Positions 44,482-54,917 of a stretch of 64,000 nt of DNA are shown one piece after another (the stretch's first letter is position 1; every line of letters begins with the position of its first letter). The notes under the pieces were generated by a model that was not told where the DNA came from, searched no databases, and was given only the letters and a program-made list of their open reading frames with translations. The stretch is from contig JALIZF010001793.1 in the NCBI GenBank assembly GCA_029948255.1, forward strand, positions 120,001-184,000, in the 5' to 3' direction. A program made the translations under genes and the position numbers. This DNA comes from Telmatactis stephensoni (lineage: Eukaryota; Cnidaria; Anthozoa; Actiniaria; Isophelliidae).

Positions 44482-45390
44482 AGACTTTTGAGTGGTGCGA
44501 CAGACTGCTGCCAATAATTTCCACAATAAATCATGAACCATAACACTAAGATAAAGATCATAGTGCCTCACAAATTGGCTGATAATTTATCGGCCCCCAA
44601 ACTAGTTCGATTCGTTGTTCTTTTGATGAAGTCTCTGGGTGTTTCTGGATTCACCATAAACTATTGCCTATCAGCCCTCTTAGCAACTACAAAAAAGAAA
44701 GACAGTACACCAGTACAATACAAGGCTTGTTTTCAGGTTGTCGTACTAGTATATTAATATCCGTTTCTCAGTTGCAGCCGTTTGGAATAATCTTGATAAA
44801 GATCCAAAGACACCTTCTCTAAGATCTTTCAAATTAAATCTTAGGTTAAGTCAATTTTAATAGAGTCGTATGATTAGTTTGATAAACAATATCATTTGCT
44901 GCTTTGCCAACCTGCTTAATATCTTAATTTTAAGAATATATGTAGTTACTCAGCTTGATGAGCTTTCTAGTTATTTCCGAGTAACTTTCACCTTTGAATT
45001 TTTGTTTTTCGTTTTTTTTTGTTTTTTGTTTTGTTTTGAGCTATGTAAATTCCTAAAATGTATTGTCATGGTAATAAAGTCGACGTTGTTGTTACAGTCC
45101 GTTTATAAAGTCCCTTCCTTGCAGCAACAGTGCTGAATTACGAAGGACGCAGCTCAACGTGATCGATCGTTACACATTTACATACAAATTTACATACACA
45201 CACACACGTAGCAGCCACCATACAATCCATGTCCGTCTAGTATAGGCCACGGTTTTGTTCGGCTGTAACACAGGCTAGATTACTTTGAATACTGTTATAT
45301 ATTGTTGGACATTCGCGAGCTCATAAAAAACGGTATGAAAACGGTATTTTATGAATGGGTTGTCACTCGGAAATGTGTTGGGGGGGGGGT

Positions 45391-45603
45391 GTTTACATGG
45401 CACTAGGATCATCCCAGCAGGCGAATCATCCTACTGACCTGCTATATATTTACTGCATTCTGTTTAGTACTGAGGATAATCCTAGTACCCGAAGTGAAGA
45501 CACAAATTTCATGTTAAACAGAATACAGTAAATGTATAGCAGGTAGAATGATTCACTTGCTAAGATGATCATAGTGCTAGGATTTTTCTAGTGCCATGTA
45601 AAC
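45391..45603. mobile_element. Palindromic MITE with GTTTACATGGCAC ends, copy 2
   Basis: Duplicate of 26579-26791, same 213-bp length. Confidence 0.75.
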
Positions 45604-45846
45604 CTTAACCGTTTTGAAAAGATCGGCCAAGTTAACCTCGCTCTGGATCTGGGATTCCGCGATTTTCAAGTTTAGGCGACAAATGACGAAAGAGATGACG
45701 ACGATGATGAAGTTGATTTTGATGATGACAATGATAATTTTCCAGCCTTTTATAATAAAAAAATATCCCATAAATGATTTCCAATATCTCTTATCATATC
45801 ATTTTCTGATCAAAATAGGAAACAAATTGTTTGTCGCATATTTAAC

Positions 45847-45935
45847 GTAGCCTGCGTAGCGGCGTAAGGGGAGGGGGAAGAAAGTATCCCCCCTCTTCTC
45901 CTCTCCCCAATCCCCTTACGCCGCTACGCAGGCTA
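45847..45935. repeat. Short inverted repeat TAGCCTGCGTAGCGGCG, copy 2
   Basis: Duplicate of 27036-27122. The stem is better matched here (CGTAAGG/CCTTACG). Confidence 0.7.
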
Positions 45936-46754
45936 TATTTAACGATACAACTAGTCTTACTACTAAACATCGTTTTCTAATAAAGTCTGTACATTTAATC
46001 ATTTTCTGATCAAAATAGGAAACAAAGAAATTTCGCATGAATAACTATACCAATAGTCTACCGGTCTGATTAGAGGATATAGTGATATAACCTAATTACT
46101 TCAGTGCTGTTCATGCTGCCGTTCATATTTTTCTTAAATAAAAATAGCACTATACAGCGGCATTTTGTAACTACCTACGCATTTTGTAATAACGATTGCA
46201 GCATTTTGTAATACCAACAAGTCTACGCAATTTGTAACAACGTACTGGCACAAATGTAGATAAGTTTAGATATAGATAAAATAACGTAGAGAGATGTAAG
46301 TTTAGATGTAGATAAATGTAGATAAGTTTCTATAAGTGATGACTTTATATGAATAACACATGGTTCCATACATACTCACTCGGGATATATTATACACTAA
46401 CAGAATGTAAATATCCAACACACATCCCAGTTTGCAAGTTCACTCTTAGTACGATTCGTTCTTTTTGGTTGGAATTCTAATACGTGTATATATAACAATG
46501 TATAATTTCAACTTTATTAATCACAATAATGATAGAATCACCAATATGACTCCCTTATTATTATAAGTCTCAATAATAACTCGTGATGTGTGTGTAATAT
46601 AACCTGGGACAATAGATGGAATCAACATACACACTATATTCCGGCTGTAATATTGTTTAACATCAATAAACAATAAACTGGGAAAAAGACATCATATATA
46701 CATCATCATCACAATAAAGAGCGTCAATGTGTCTTACTTCATCAATGTTTATCA

Positions 46755-46932
46755 TTATAAACCAGTATAAGCCCAAGCCATATAGCCAGACATTGTGTCA
46801 ACCAGCTGCTCTTCGTTATATGATTTCTCAGCTCCAAAACTAATCCACTTGATGGGCCAAATATATTCTTGGAAATAAGTCCACAAGTTTATCGACAACC
46901 TTGAAAAATCAAGCGCACACACTTCTGAGACG
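46755..46932 (-). CDS. Possible terminal exon of an unknown gene, copy 2
   Basis: Duplicate of 27939-28116 with the acceptor CTGTTTCAG, 178 nt and the same stop. It has a few amino-acid changes (for example SRLSINLW for ARLSIDLW). Confidence 0.35.
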
Positions 46933-47555
46933 CTGAAACAGGACGAATATGGGCGAAGAGCGATCTCGAGCCATGGAGACAAATCCTTGTGTAGTTATTG
47001 TAGTCAAATGAACATATCTCCTAATTTCATTTTGCTTGTTCTGCTTTTCGCTTTGTTCTTCTCATTTTCATCCTTTTCAATTTCACTTTCATTCTCATTC
47101 TCGTCGTAACCGCTATTCCAAATTCCGTAAGTTATTTCACTGAAAATGCTACAACCGTTATTACAAAATGCGTATTTATCACAAAATGCATCATTATTAC
47201 AAAATGCCGCAGTACAAGCACCTGGTCTTATGACACCTGTCATCCTTTTCTATAACTTTTACTTTTTAATAAAATACAAGTTAACATGCTATTTCATTTG
47301 GTTCAGGCATAAAATAGATATTTCCTCAAGCAGTTTTTATACATTATTTGTCGTTGTACACTTATCAAGAAATTAATATATTCCATTTTTCCGTGCGTCA
47401 GTTCCCAAACGTTTAACTCAATTGTCAACTTTTTTTACGTGCATTCATGATCGCATAAGCAGATGTTATCCAAACTAATTAAAGTGTTTTCCTGGCTATG
47501 TAGAGTCAAAATGTCTTATTAGATCAATTGCAATCCTGATTGCAAAGCTGTTATA

Positions 47556-48029
47556 CAGTAAAAACCCGCATATAAGAACCACTGTTTTTCGAGGTTAGGC
47601 TAATTAAAAGTGGTTCTTATGTAATTGGTATTTAGTGAGAATTTAGGCTAAGGTGGTTCTTAACTGGTTCTTATATACAAGGCAAAAACAATATGTATAT
47701 TTATATGTTTGTATTGTATATGTATAAAAAAATCATTTGCTTATTATTATTGAGTACAAATAATAACATATTATTGTATATACATCACCTAAAACATTTG
47801 TAAAGCATTTATCTTGTAAAAATTTGGTCATTCGGCCTGAACTTATATTTTTTTCACCATTTACAAAAACAAAAAAAAGAACATAAATCCAAATCAATGT
47901 TGAAACCTTTTATATAAGAACCAGTCTAATTTCTTAGGCTAAAGTGGTTCTTATTTAACAGATGCTTAAAAAGCAAATTTTAGCCTAGTGGTTCTTAATC
48001 CACTGGTTCTTATATGCGGGTTTTTACTG
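47556..48029. mobile_element. TA-flanked MITE with CAGTAAAAACCCGCATAT ends, copy 2
   Basis: Duplicate of 29163-29632, located about 220 bp upstream of G8. Confidence 0.8.
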
Positions 48030-48249
48030 TATTGCAAGCAAGGGCGGTCTTGTTCCCATGCACTTCTTGCGTAAACTCCGTTGTTGGTTGCTAGTGTTTC
48101 TCAAGATAAACCGCACACTTAAACAATTGGCAACCTACCATTTTTAGCAAAAATAGCTCAAACTGAGGATACTCAAAAAGTTAAACAGGTCATCATCTCG
48201 TTCGGATCACAACTGAGTTACGTCTTAACTTGCTGAAAATCAAGAGAGA

Positions 48250-49302
48250 ATGTTTTCATTGTCAGGAAACAGTTCAAATGTGTCGAATGACCACAGCTCT
48301 TCTAATACGAACTTTGATTATAACAAAATCCCAAAGACGATGGCCTACTGCCTTCTTTTCCTCATCTCCATCGTTGGAAACTCTCTCATCGTATGGATCA
48401 TCTACAAAGATAATCGATTGAGAACTACCACCAATTTCTTGGTGGCCAACATGGCTGTCAGTGATCTTCTCTCGACTCTGTTTCTTGTCCCTCCCTACAC
48501 TGTGGGGATCATCTTTGATTACAAATGGCTAATTCCGAATAAATTTGGACTAGCTTGGTGTAAATGTCATGCTTTTGTCGGAGACGCCTCGACTGCGGTT
48601 TCATTGTACAGTTGTGTTTTTATCGCCATCAATCGGTACTACGCCGTGGCCCATCCACTAAAAGGAGGCTTCAGCAGATCTCGACTGAAATACATCATAC
48701 CAGGGATTTGGATCTATTCAGCCCTGATCACTTCACCTTATCTGTATTATTTCAAACTAGTTAGAAGTATGCAAGGCACAACATATTGTTCTGTGGAATA
48801 CGAAGAGTTACCTCAGCACAAAATCCATTTCCTTTTTCTCGTAGCCCTTTCTGTTGGCGTCCCTCTCCCAATCATATCCACCCTCTATATCTTAATCGTC
48901 TACAAGCTTCGTCATCACACAGTACCAGGAAACCAGACTGACTTGGCCAGGAGAAGAAGAGAACAGCAGAACAGAAAGGTTTTGAAAATGTCCGTGACAA
49001 TTGTTGCACTACTCTACATCAGCCAACTTATTTGTGCCATCGTTGTTGTGCTGTTACTAGTGGGACCCCTCAACAAACTGGCCGCGGATGTACAACGAGA
49101 TTTATTGTTCGCTGTCATTTTTGTTGTACGAACGAGCTTTGCCTACAATTTCTTTATCTATGTTATCTTCAATGATATTTACCGTGAGAACACAAAAGCC
49201 TTAATAAGAAAATGGTGTTGTAGGCTTTGTTCACGTCAAAATCACAATGCAGTTGGAACCACTATGGTCACTGAAGATGTTAGAGTGGAAAGCTACAGTT
49301 AG
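48250..49302 (+). CDS. Class A GPCR, array member G8 with NRY in place of DRY
   Basis: A single exon of 350 aa with the longer N-terminus MFSLSGNSSNVSNDHSSSNT (potential N-glycosylation). It is open throughout, unlike its near-twin G5. Three oddities are visible. The DRY Asp is Asn (AINRYYAVAHPL, codon 48631-48633). A 3-bp ATG insertion adds Met in ECL2 (RSMQGTTYC, 48769-48771). A 1-nt shift near 49260 replaces the usual VDGQ/VDGH ending with MVTEDVRVESYS. The disulphide cysteines and NFFIYVIF are kept. It is the last receptor of the array, and its 3' flank is unlike that of the others. Confidence 0.9.
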   Translation: MFSLSGNSSNVSNDHSSSNTNFDYNKIPKTMAYCLLFLISIVGNSLIVWIIYKDNRLRTTTNFLVANMAVSDLLSTLFLVPPYTVGIIFDYKWLIPNKFGLAWCKCHAFVGDASTAVSLYSCVFIAINRYYAVAHPLKGGFSRSRLKYIIPGIWIYSALITSPYLYYFKLVRSMQGTTYCSVEYEELPQHKIHFLFLVALSVGVPLPIISTLYILIVYKLRHHTVPGNQTDLARRRREQQNRKVLKMSVTIVALLYISQLICAIVVVLLLVGPLNKLAADVQRDLLFAVIFVVRTSFAYNFFIYVIFNDIYRENTKALIRKWCCRLCSRQNHNAVGTTMVTEDVRVESYS

Positions 49303-51054
49303 ACTAATGCCAATAAGTTCTACAATAAATGAACCGTAATATCAAGATAAAGACCATAGCAACTCTGAACACGTTTGTCAGGTTTTGGAAAAAACGGACA
49401 CTTTTATTTCTCCAAACCACTGACTTGGAAGAAACCAAAATTGTCAATGTTTCTCGAACAAGTTATTCTGTGCTTGGTCCTTGAAGAAGTCTGATCAGCC
49501 CCTCAATGGTCTTCTGATAAAGTTTTCGGGTGTTTCTCACACCGTAAACTACCTTTTACATGCCATTCCGGTTATATGATTGGTATATTACGCACGCTGT
49601 GATTGGTCGAGAGCCGTGCGTAATTAAAGTACACACGCATAGATGACGTCATTGAATCAGAAGACGTCAAAATGTGGTGAGAACTTCGTCTCGTGGCGTA
49701 CTTTTTTGTTCTCGCCACATTTTGACGTCATCTGTACATCTATTACAGAGTACAGACGGAAAAATGGAATGTATTTGTTAATTTAATAGTTAAAAGCCCC
49801 TAGTTTTCGTTTCTTTTCACTTTAGACTCTGCAAGTTCCAATGCCATGATTGTGGAAAATGTAAGAAAAGCATCACGTGGGACAATAAGGATCACTGTGA
49901 ACTACCATTTAACACTTAAAATGAAAAGGCTTATAACTAGTAGTTTACGGTAGCCCACGCACTTTTTCAGTCTCGGGCGTGTTTAAGGTCCGGACGATCC
50001 AACACTGCGCAGCGTGTGTCTACCCCGGCAAATGTTGCATGCAGCAGTTGGAGGTATAGGATTAAGTTCTACTGCTGCAACAATACGCGCAGCTTTTCAG
50101 GGGTGGGCTCACGGTGCAATGGTGTTGCGCAAAATATTGTAGAAAATGTTGCACTGTGTGTCCTGGCTTTTACGTAACCTCGCGTTATCAAGTACACTGC
50201 GTCGTCCACTTGGGAATATGTCGCTTCACGTTTAAATCCATTTATTAGTTTATGCATTGCCCTATCAAATTTATTTTACAGAGTATGAAGCAAAAGATAT
50301 TCTACGAGCTATGTAGACAAAACCAGATCAATATTTTAAGACCAGAAGTATCATTCGAAAAATAACGCTTCTGTGAACATACTGTATATGTCTCTGCCAA
50401 AATATCCCCACTGGATTTAAGCACATATAAACCCAGTGCTTGTTATAGTGAAGTCTACAAATCCTTGTCTAGTGTTTCTCGAAATGAGGTTGAAAAACAG
50501 CTTCAAGTTCAGACTGATTGTAAAACTGGCAAAGACACTCCTAAATAGCACCTTCAAATTTTAAGATTCTTTTTTAGAATATCATGGCATTTACATTGTG
50601 ATCTGTACTAGAAGTATCTCTAATAGAGTTATCTTTCATTATGACGTCAAATTAAAACCTACGTTTTACGGGTCTTAAGAGGGAAATCAAACAGCAACAA
50701 CACAAAGAAAAATTGATATAAAATGCGTTTTTCTAGAACGAAAAAAAAATCGCTGAACAGCCATCAAATAAAAGAAATACTGTGAATTAACATCGATATA
50801 TCTTATAACTGGAAACCAGACTATTTGAGACAAAATTTCTTAGCAGAGGAAATTTTGTTCTGATTTCTATTGTTCTAGATGATTCTGTTCCCATTTCTCC
50901 TCATAAATGAGCCCTGAAGTCATAATTGAAAAGGGCAATTGATGACCACGTTGTAATTTTGTAATTCAGTGTTAATTCAGTGTTTGCTTTGGTAGAGATT
51001 TCATACATTTTACACAATGGCATAATAACAGCACTATAAAAAGATATTTAGTCT
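49303..51054. other. Intergenic between G8 and PDCD2
   Basis: No gene is seen. Hairpins occur at 49588-49625 (ATTACGCACG and CGTGCGTAAT) and 49664-49731 (GACGTCAAAATGTGG and its inverse). TTGCA-rich words at about 50030-50150 resemble the worn repeat at 3033. Confidence 0.5.
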
Positions 51055-53814
51055 CTAACCTAACAGAGCACTTCCTGGAAGTCCTGTGTCTGTAAAATCT
51101 TGTTTCCAAACAAACTCTTTGTGATATGCTAGTCCATCATCACAGTTTTTAGTGCAAGTATATATAGCCACTGTACCCCAGTCCATACTGTCGTGTACAC
51201 TATCCACATCTAGGTGGTTCAGAAGTTGTGGCATTATCTGCAAAAATTTGTAACACTTACATTGCAACCGAACACATACAATGTGATTTATTTAAATTTG
51301 GGCACTCTTACAGGGGAGTGCATTTGAGTGTTTAATGAAAACATTTCGCATGTTTGTTTTGACAGCTTGAATGTGCTGTTGTTATACTAAATGTCAAGTG
51401 TTGTTAGGGGACAGAGTCAACGTTTGATCGCTAATTACACGCGTTCCGAAGTTCTCACAGAACATTACAAATCTTCAAAATGTTTGAATAATAATCGTGA
51501 GATACTTTGACTTGCAACATTTTGAACAGTTTGAAGATTTGTAATGTCCTGTGAGAACTTCAGAATGCGTGTAATTAGCGATCAAATGTTGACTCCGCCC
51601 CCTAACAACACATGACATTTAGTATAACAACAGCACTTCAAACTGTCAAAACAAACGTGCAAAATGTTTTCATTAAACCCTCGAATGCACTCTGCTGTAA
51701 CTCTTGATGCACAAATGGTCACACCTAAAGGTTTACAAACCTGGAATTCAAACTGTCTGTCTGCCCCACACAGACACTTTGGAATGTCAACATCAGTTGG
51801 ATAGTGATCACCAGACACCCAAAGAGGCCTGCCTCCACGGTTGTATCGAAGTATCTGAAAACAAATGGAGTGATTGTACAATATTATTAATCTGATATAC
51901 ACATTATGCATGTTGTAATAAGATAAAGGTTTTATTAACCTGTGAAACAAAGAAAACTAGTTAGAGTGTAATAGTCAGATAAATAGACAACTTTCAGTAA
52001 TAGCGACCTACATGAAGTACACAAGAAGTTACCAGAAAATATTAAAGCGTGGCAACACGTTTATCGCTATCAAATACGATGTGTTCCTCTTCCTTTTGAA
52101 AAAACTAATTTCTGTGCATTTTAATTAACAGGTCTGGAGTCATTTGGCCTTGTTTTTGTGAACAATGAGCCATTTTTGATAGTCATCTATACAATAGGAA
52201 ATAAAAGAATTAGAGGTCGTGAAGTGCTAAATAAGCTAATAAGTGTATTTCACTTCTGCCTCCATTAAGGATCACTTCTAACAACTTTAGAATTCAAACT
52301 TAGATAAGAACCTTATTCCTAAAATATTACCAGATCACTAACACCACTTCAATTATATGTAAAATCAACAATCTATAATAAGAATTCAAACTAAAAATGT
52401 GTACAACTTACTTGCTCTGGTTCTCTTGCTATTCTCTTTTTGAACATTCTAAACTGCTTATCAGCTATGATATCTTCTTTACCAGCCATTGCTAGTTTTT
52501 CCAGTTCCTTTTCATCTTTAGAACCAAGGTCCATTTCATTAAGATTTTTTGTCACATTTTCAAATTCTTTCATTCTCTCTTTCTCACTGCGTTCTTTGGG
52601 TATTCTCTCCTCTGGCTCTGGTTCAGTGACAATCTCAAATTCAGGAAAAAGAAGTGAATTTGTGGTCTGTGAAGGAATATGAACTGTAAATATATAAACA
52701 AACAAACAAATAAATAAATGAATAAACAAACAAACAAACAAATGAACAAATAAATAAATAAACAAACAAATAAATGAATAAATACACAATTTGTGCAATA
52801 ATGCAAGCCACTAGGTTAGCCTGATCTTCTGATGTTCTGAGGTTATCAGCTTTCCTCCTTCCCCTTCTCCCTGAGTGGGGGACCAGAAAATGGGGAGGGG
52901 GGTACTTGACCAGTGCTTGAGTGGTGATGTTCCGCTGGGATCCTAAAACGGTTACCCTGTTTATGACAGAAAAAAACTCAAAATACCATACCCTGTTTAT
53001 GACAAAGTATAATAATTGCAGAAATGTAATGTACATGTACTTATTTGTTTGTAATGTAGATGAGTTTCATAACACGTTTTTTGCAATCGTGGTCGAACAA
53101 CGATATAGTAAATATATGGGAGTACACCCCCCCCCCCCCCGGAATGGACAACAACATGACTTCGTACAAGACTGACTTCATTCAATTCTCATGTAATCAC
53201 CCTCTACAATCCTGTCCCCTACCTTGGGGCTCGCTTGACTCCATTTGAGCAAGTTTTGCACAAACACTCTTGTGTCCTGCTTTCCATCCAATCACTTGAT
53301 GTTCCCGACAACAATAACAAACACAGTGACACTTGGAACACTTCTTGTCTCCAAGACAACCACATACATCGCACAAAGAAGCAAACTTGCGAGGTCTGAA
53401 CTCACTGTCCAACGTTTCCCAGTTCTCACTGTCTTCGTCTCCAAGATCTGGAGGCGCCTTAAAACTATAGAAAGAGTTTTCCCTCGGAAGTTGATTCCTG
53501 AAAACTACGAATGAATCACTAGAGTTCTTTTTATGGCATTTTCCGTTTTTACAACAAAATACAAAAATAGTTCTATGAAAACACTTCTTGTCGACTAAGC
53601 ATCCTTCGCTACAAGGAGCATAAACTTGTAACAAAAATATCATTGGATTCTTGCAGTTTGCACACAATAAACTCTCCGAATTTGGGATATCTTGAAGATT
53701 CAGCCATGATGGTTTGCCTCCAACTTTGCTTGGAAAGAAGGGACTTGCTAGTCGCAAGATATTGCCGTCTTTTTCGACGAAGCCCAACTCAACTTCTGCA
53801 TAGACGTCCGCCAT
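51055..53814 (-). CDS. PDCD2: Programmed cell death protein 2 (PDCD2), four exons
   Basis: Exons run 53814-53223, 52683-52412, 51854-51741 and 51237-51055. Junctions are GT/AG and in phase, giving 386 aa. The start is [12 protein letters not shown]. The N-terminal part has [20 protein letters not shown] and FRNQLPR, as in PDCD2. A MYND zinc finger spans about residues 148-185 ([20 protein letters not shown] then HKSVC). Exon 2 is charged and probably coiled. Exons 3-4 form the PDCD2 C-terminal domain ([46 protein letters not shown]). PDCD2 is known in other animals as a cytoplasmic/nuclear partner in 40S ribosomal protein handling. No breaks are seen. Confidence 0.95.
51311..51697. mobile_element. 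TA-flanked palindromic MITE in PDCD2 intron 3
   Basis: Both ends are flanked by TA. The outer arms CAGGGGAGTGCATT and AATGCACTCTGCTG pair with mismatches, and the arms run about 190 bp (TTTAATGAAAACATTT and inverse, ATTACACGCGTTC and inverse). It fits a Tc1/mariner-type MITE. Confidence 0.75.
52690..52792. repeat. AAAC/AAAT tetranucleotide repeat in PDCD2 intron 1
   Basis: Tandem AACAAACAAATAAATG words lie next to the acceptor of exon 2. The Phe/Leu/Ile-rich frames on the minus strand come from this repeat. Confidence 0.85.
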
Positions 53815-54357
53815 TTTGATGCTCGAAGCACGTGTAAACACAGGGATCCCAAACATAAAAAAATCGGCCGGGGTTCCTTTGCCATGGGATTTTGACTTGA
53901 CAAAAAAAGAAGAGAAAAGAATAAGAATGAAAATATAATAAACTTGTTCGAGCTTTGTTAATATGGCCACCTTTAGGCAAATTGTATTAATGCCGTACTG
54001 ATACAGTACAAGGTTCAATACCAAGGCTACTAACTTAGTATAAATTATGCTGAGTGAACAGTTGCCATGTCAATAAAGGTGGGAGTAATAATAACTACAG
54101 CGAGAGACAAAAGGCTTCGAATACTTCCCTGTATAATGACCCTGTTCTCCCCCTATCCAATGTTGGCTGGTCTGCCATGGCGCTGAACTTCCAGAAGGTA
54201 ACCAACATTGTTTAGGAGCAAAAAATATATATATATCTCGACTTGTGTCGAAAACAACCACGTACCACAAAGTATATGTCGGTATACGACGGATCTATTA
54301 GAAGATCTAATTGAATACGTATATTGAAATAATTTGAGAAACTTGAAGAAACAATAC
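53815..54357. other. PDCD2 5' flank, no further gene seen
   Basis: It includes the upstream region of the PDCD2 start. An inverted word pair (ATCCAATGTTGG and CCAACATTG) near 54158-54215 resembles the inner stem of the element at 10866. Confidence 0.4.
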
Positions 54358-54442
54358 GTCGTAGAACTGGAATTCTTTAATGTGCGAATTTTCGACTAGC
54401 CAATACTAGTCTTCATCAGGCTAAACAAAAGCTGTCTACGAC
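54358..54442 (-). ncRNA. Penelope-like element 3' tail with a hammerhead-like fold
   Basis: On the minus strand: GTCGTAGA, linker, CTGATGA, stem GACTAG-TATTGG-CTAGTC, GAAA, stem AATTC-loop-GAATT, C, short linker, TCTACGAC. This is the order of a hammerhead ribozyme: CUGAUGA core, helix II, GAAA core, helix III, UH cleavage site and distal helix I. The proximal part of helix I does not pair well, so activity is doubtful. Hammerheads are known in Penelope-like elements, and the same hairpin with a TATTGG loop recurs after the GIY-YIG frame at the end of the window. Confidence 0.5.
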
Positions 54443-54531
54443 AACATGTGCTTACTGGTATAACTGTACTGACAATTTGTAAATAGAAACAAAAAGTCAA
54501 AACAAGAGTCAATTGAATACCAAAAAAAAAA

Positions 54532-54670
54532 GAGATAATCTAACTTTCTAGTTAGGATCCGAGTTAGGATCCGAGTTAGGATCCGAGTTAGGATCCGAGT
54601 TAGGATCCGAGTTAGGATCCTGAAATAGGATCCCCTACAAGAATACACTCAAAATATTTTTATTTAATTA
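54532..54670 (+). repeat. Left terminal inverted repeat with six 12-bp units
   Basis: The 12-mer GTTAGGATCCGA is repeated six times at 54551-54621. The minus-strand frame across it is artefactual. Confidence 0.85.
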
Positions 54671-54868
54671 CCACCGTGTGCAAAACTACGCGTCCCACCA
54701 GACTAAAGTCTCAATTGGGAATTTGGTCAATAGGCTACCAAAAATCCAGACAGAGGCGGAGTTTTCTATACAATATCTGTACACTTTGCTGGCTTCCCGG
54801 TAGCCTATTGACCAAATCCCAATCGAGACTTTAGTCTGGCTGGACGCGTAATTATGCACACGGTGGTA
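54671..54868. mobile_element. TA-flanked foldback MITE nested beside the left terminal repeat
   Basis: CCACCGTGTGCA at the left and TGCACACGGTGG at the right are followed by about 70-bp pairing arms (GACTAAAGTCTCAATTGGGA and inverse). Flanks are TA. Confidence 0.7.
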
Positions 54869-54917
54869 AACATCCAAATATTGAGCTATCATTGACATGA
54901 CTGAAATTGGAACACGA

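Larger units (their letters stand above)
30688..49085 (+). repeat. Segmental duplication, copy 2 (about 18.4 kb with inserted LINE)
   Basis: Second copy of 16286-30687. The extra length is accounted for by the 4,492-bp LINE, less the 417-bp MITE missing here and about 70 bp fewer pentanucleotide repeats. Confidence 0.88.

Noticed and set aside
18930..49085. CRISPR-like array or satellite array from the regular repeats
   Set aside because: The repeats are a segmental duplication, simple sequence and MITEs. There is no regular repeat-spacer pattern, and the genes are eukaryotic.
54436..54648. Frame with TRILTRILTRIL repeats
   Set aside because: It reads the 12-bp units of a terminal inverted repeat.
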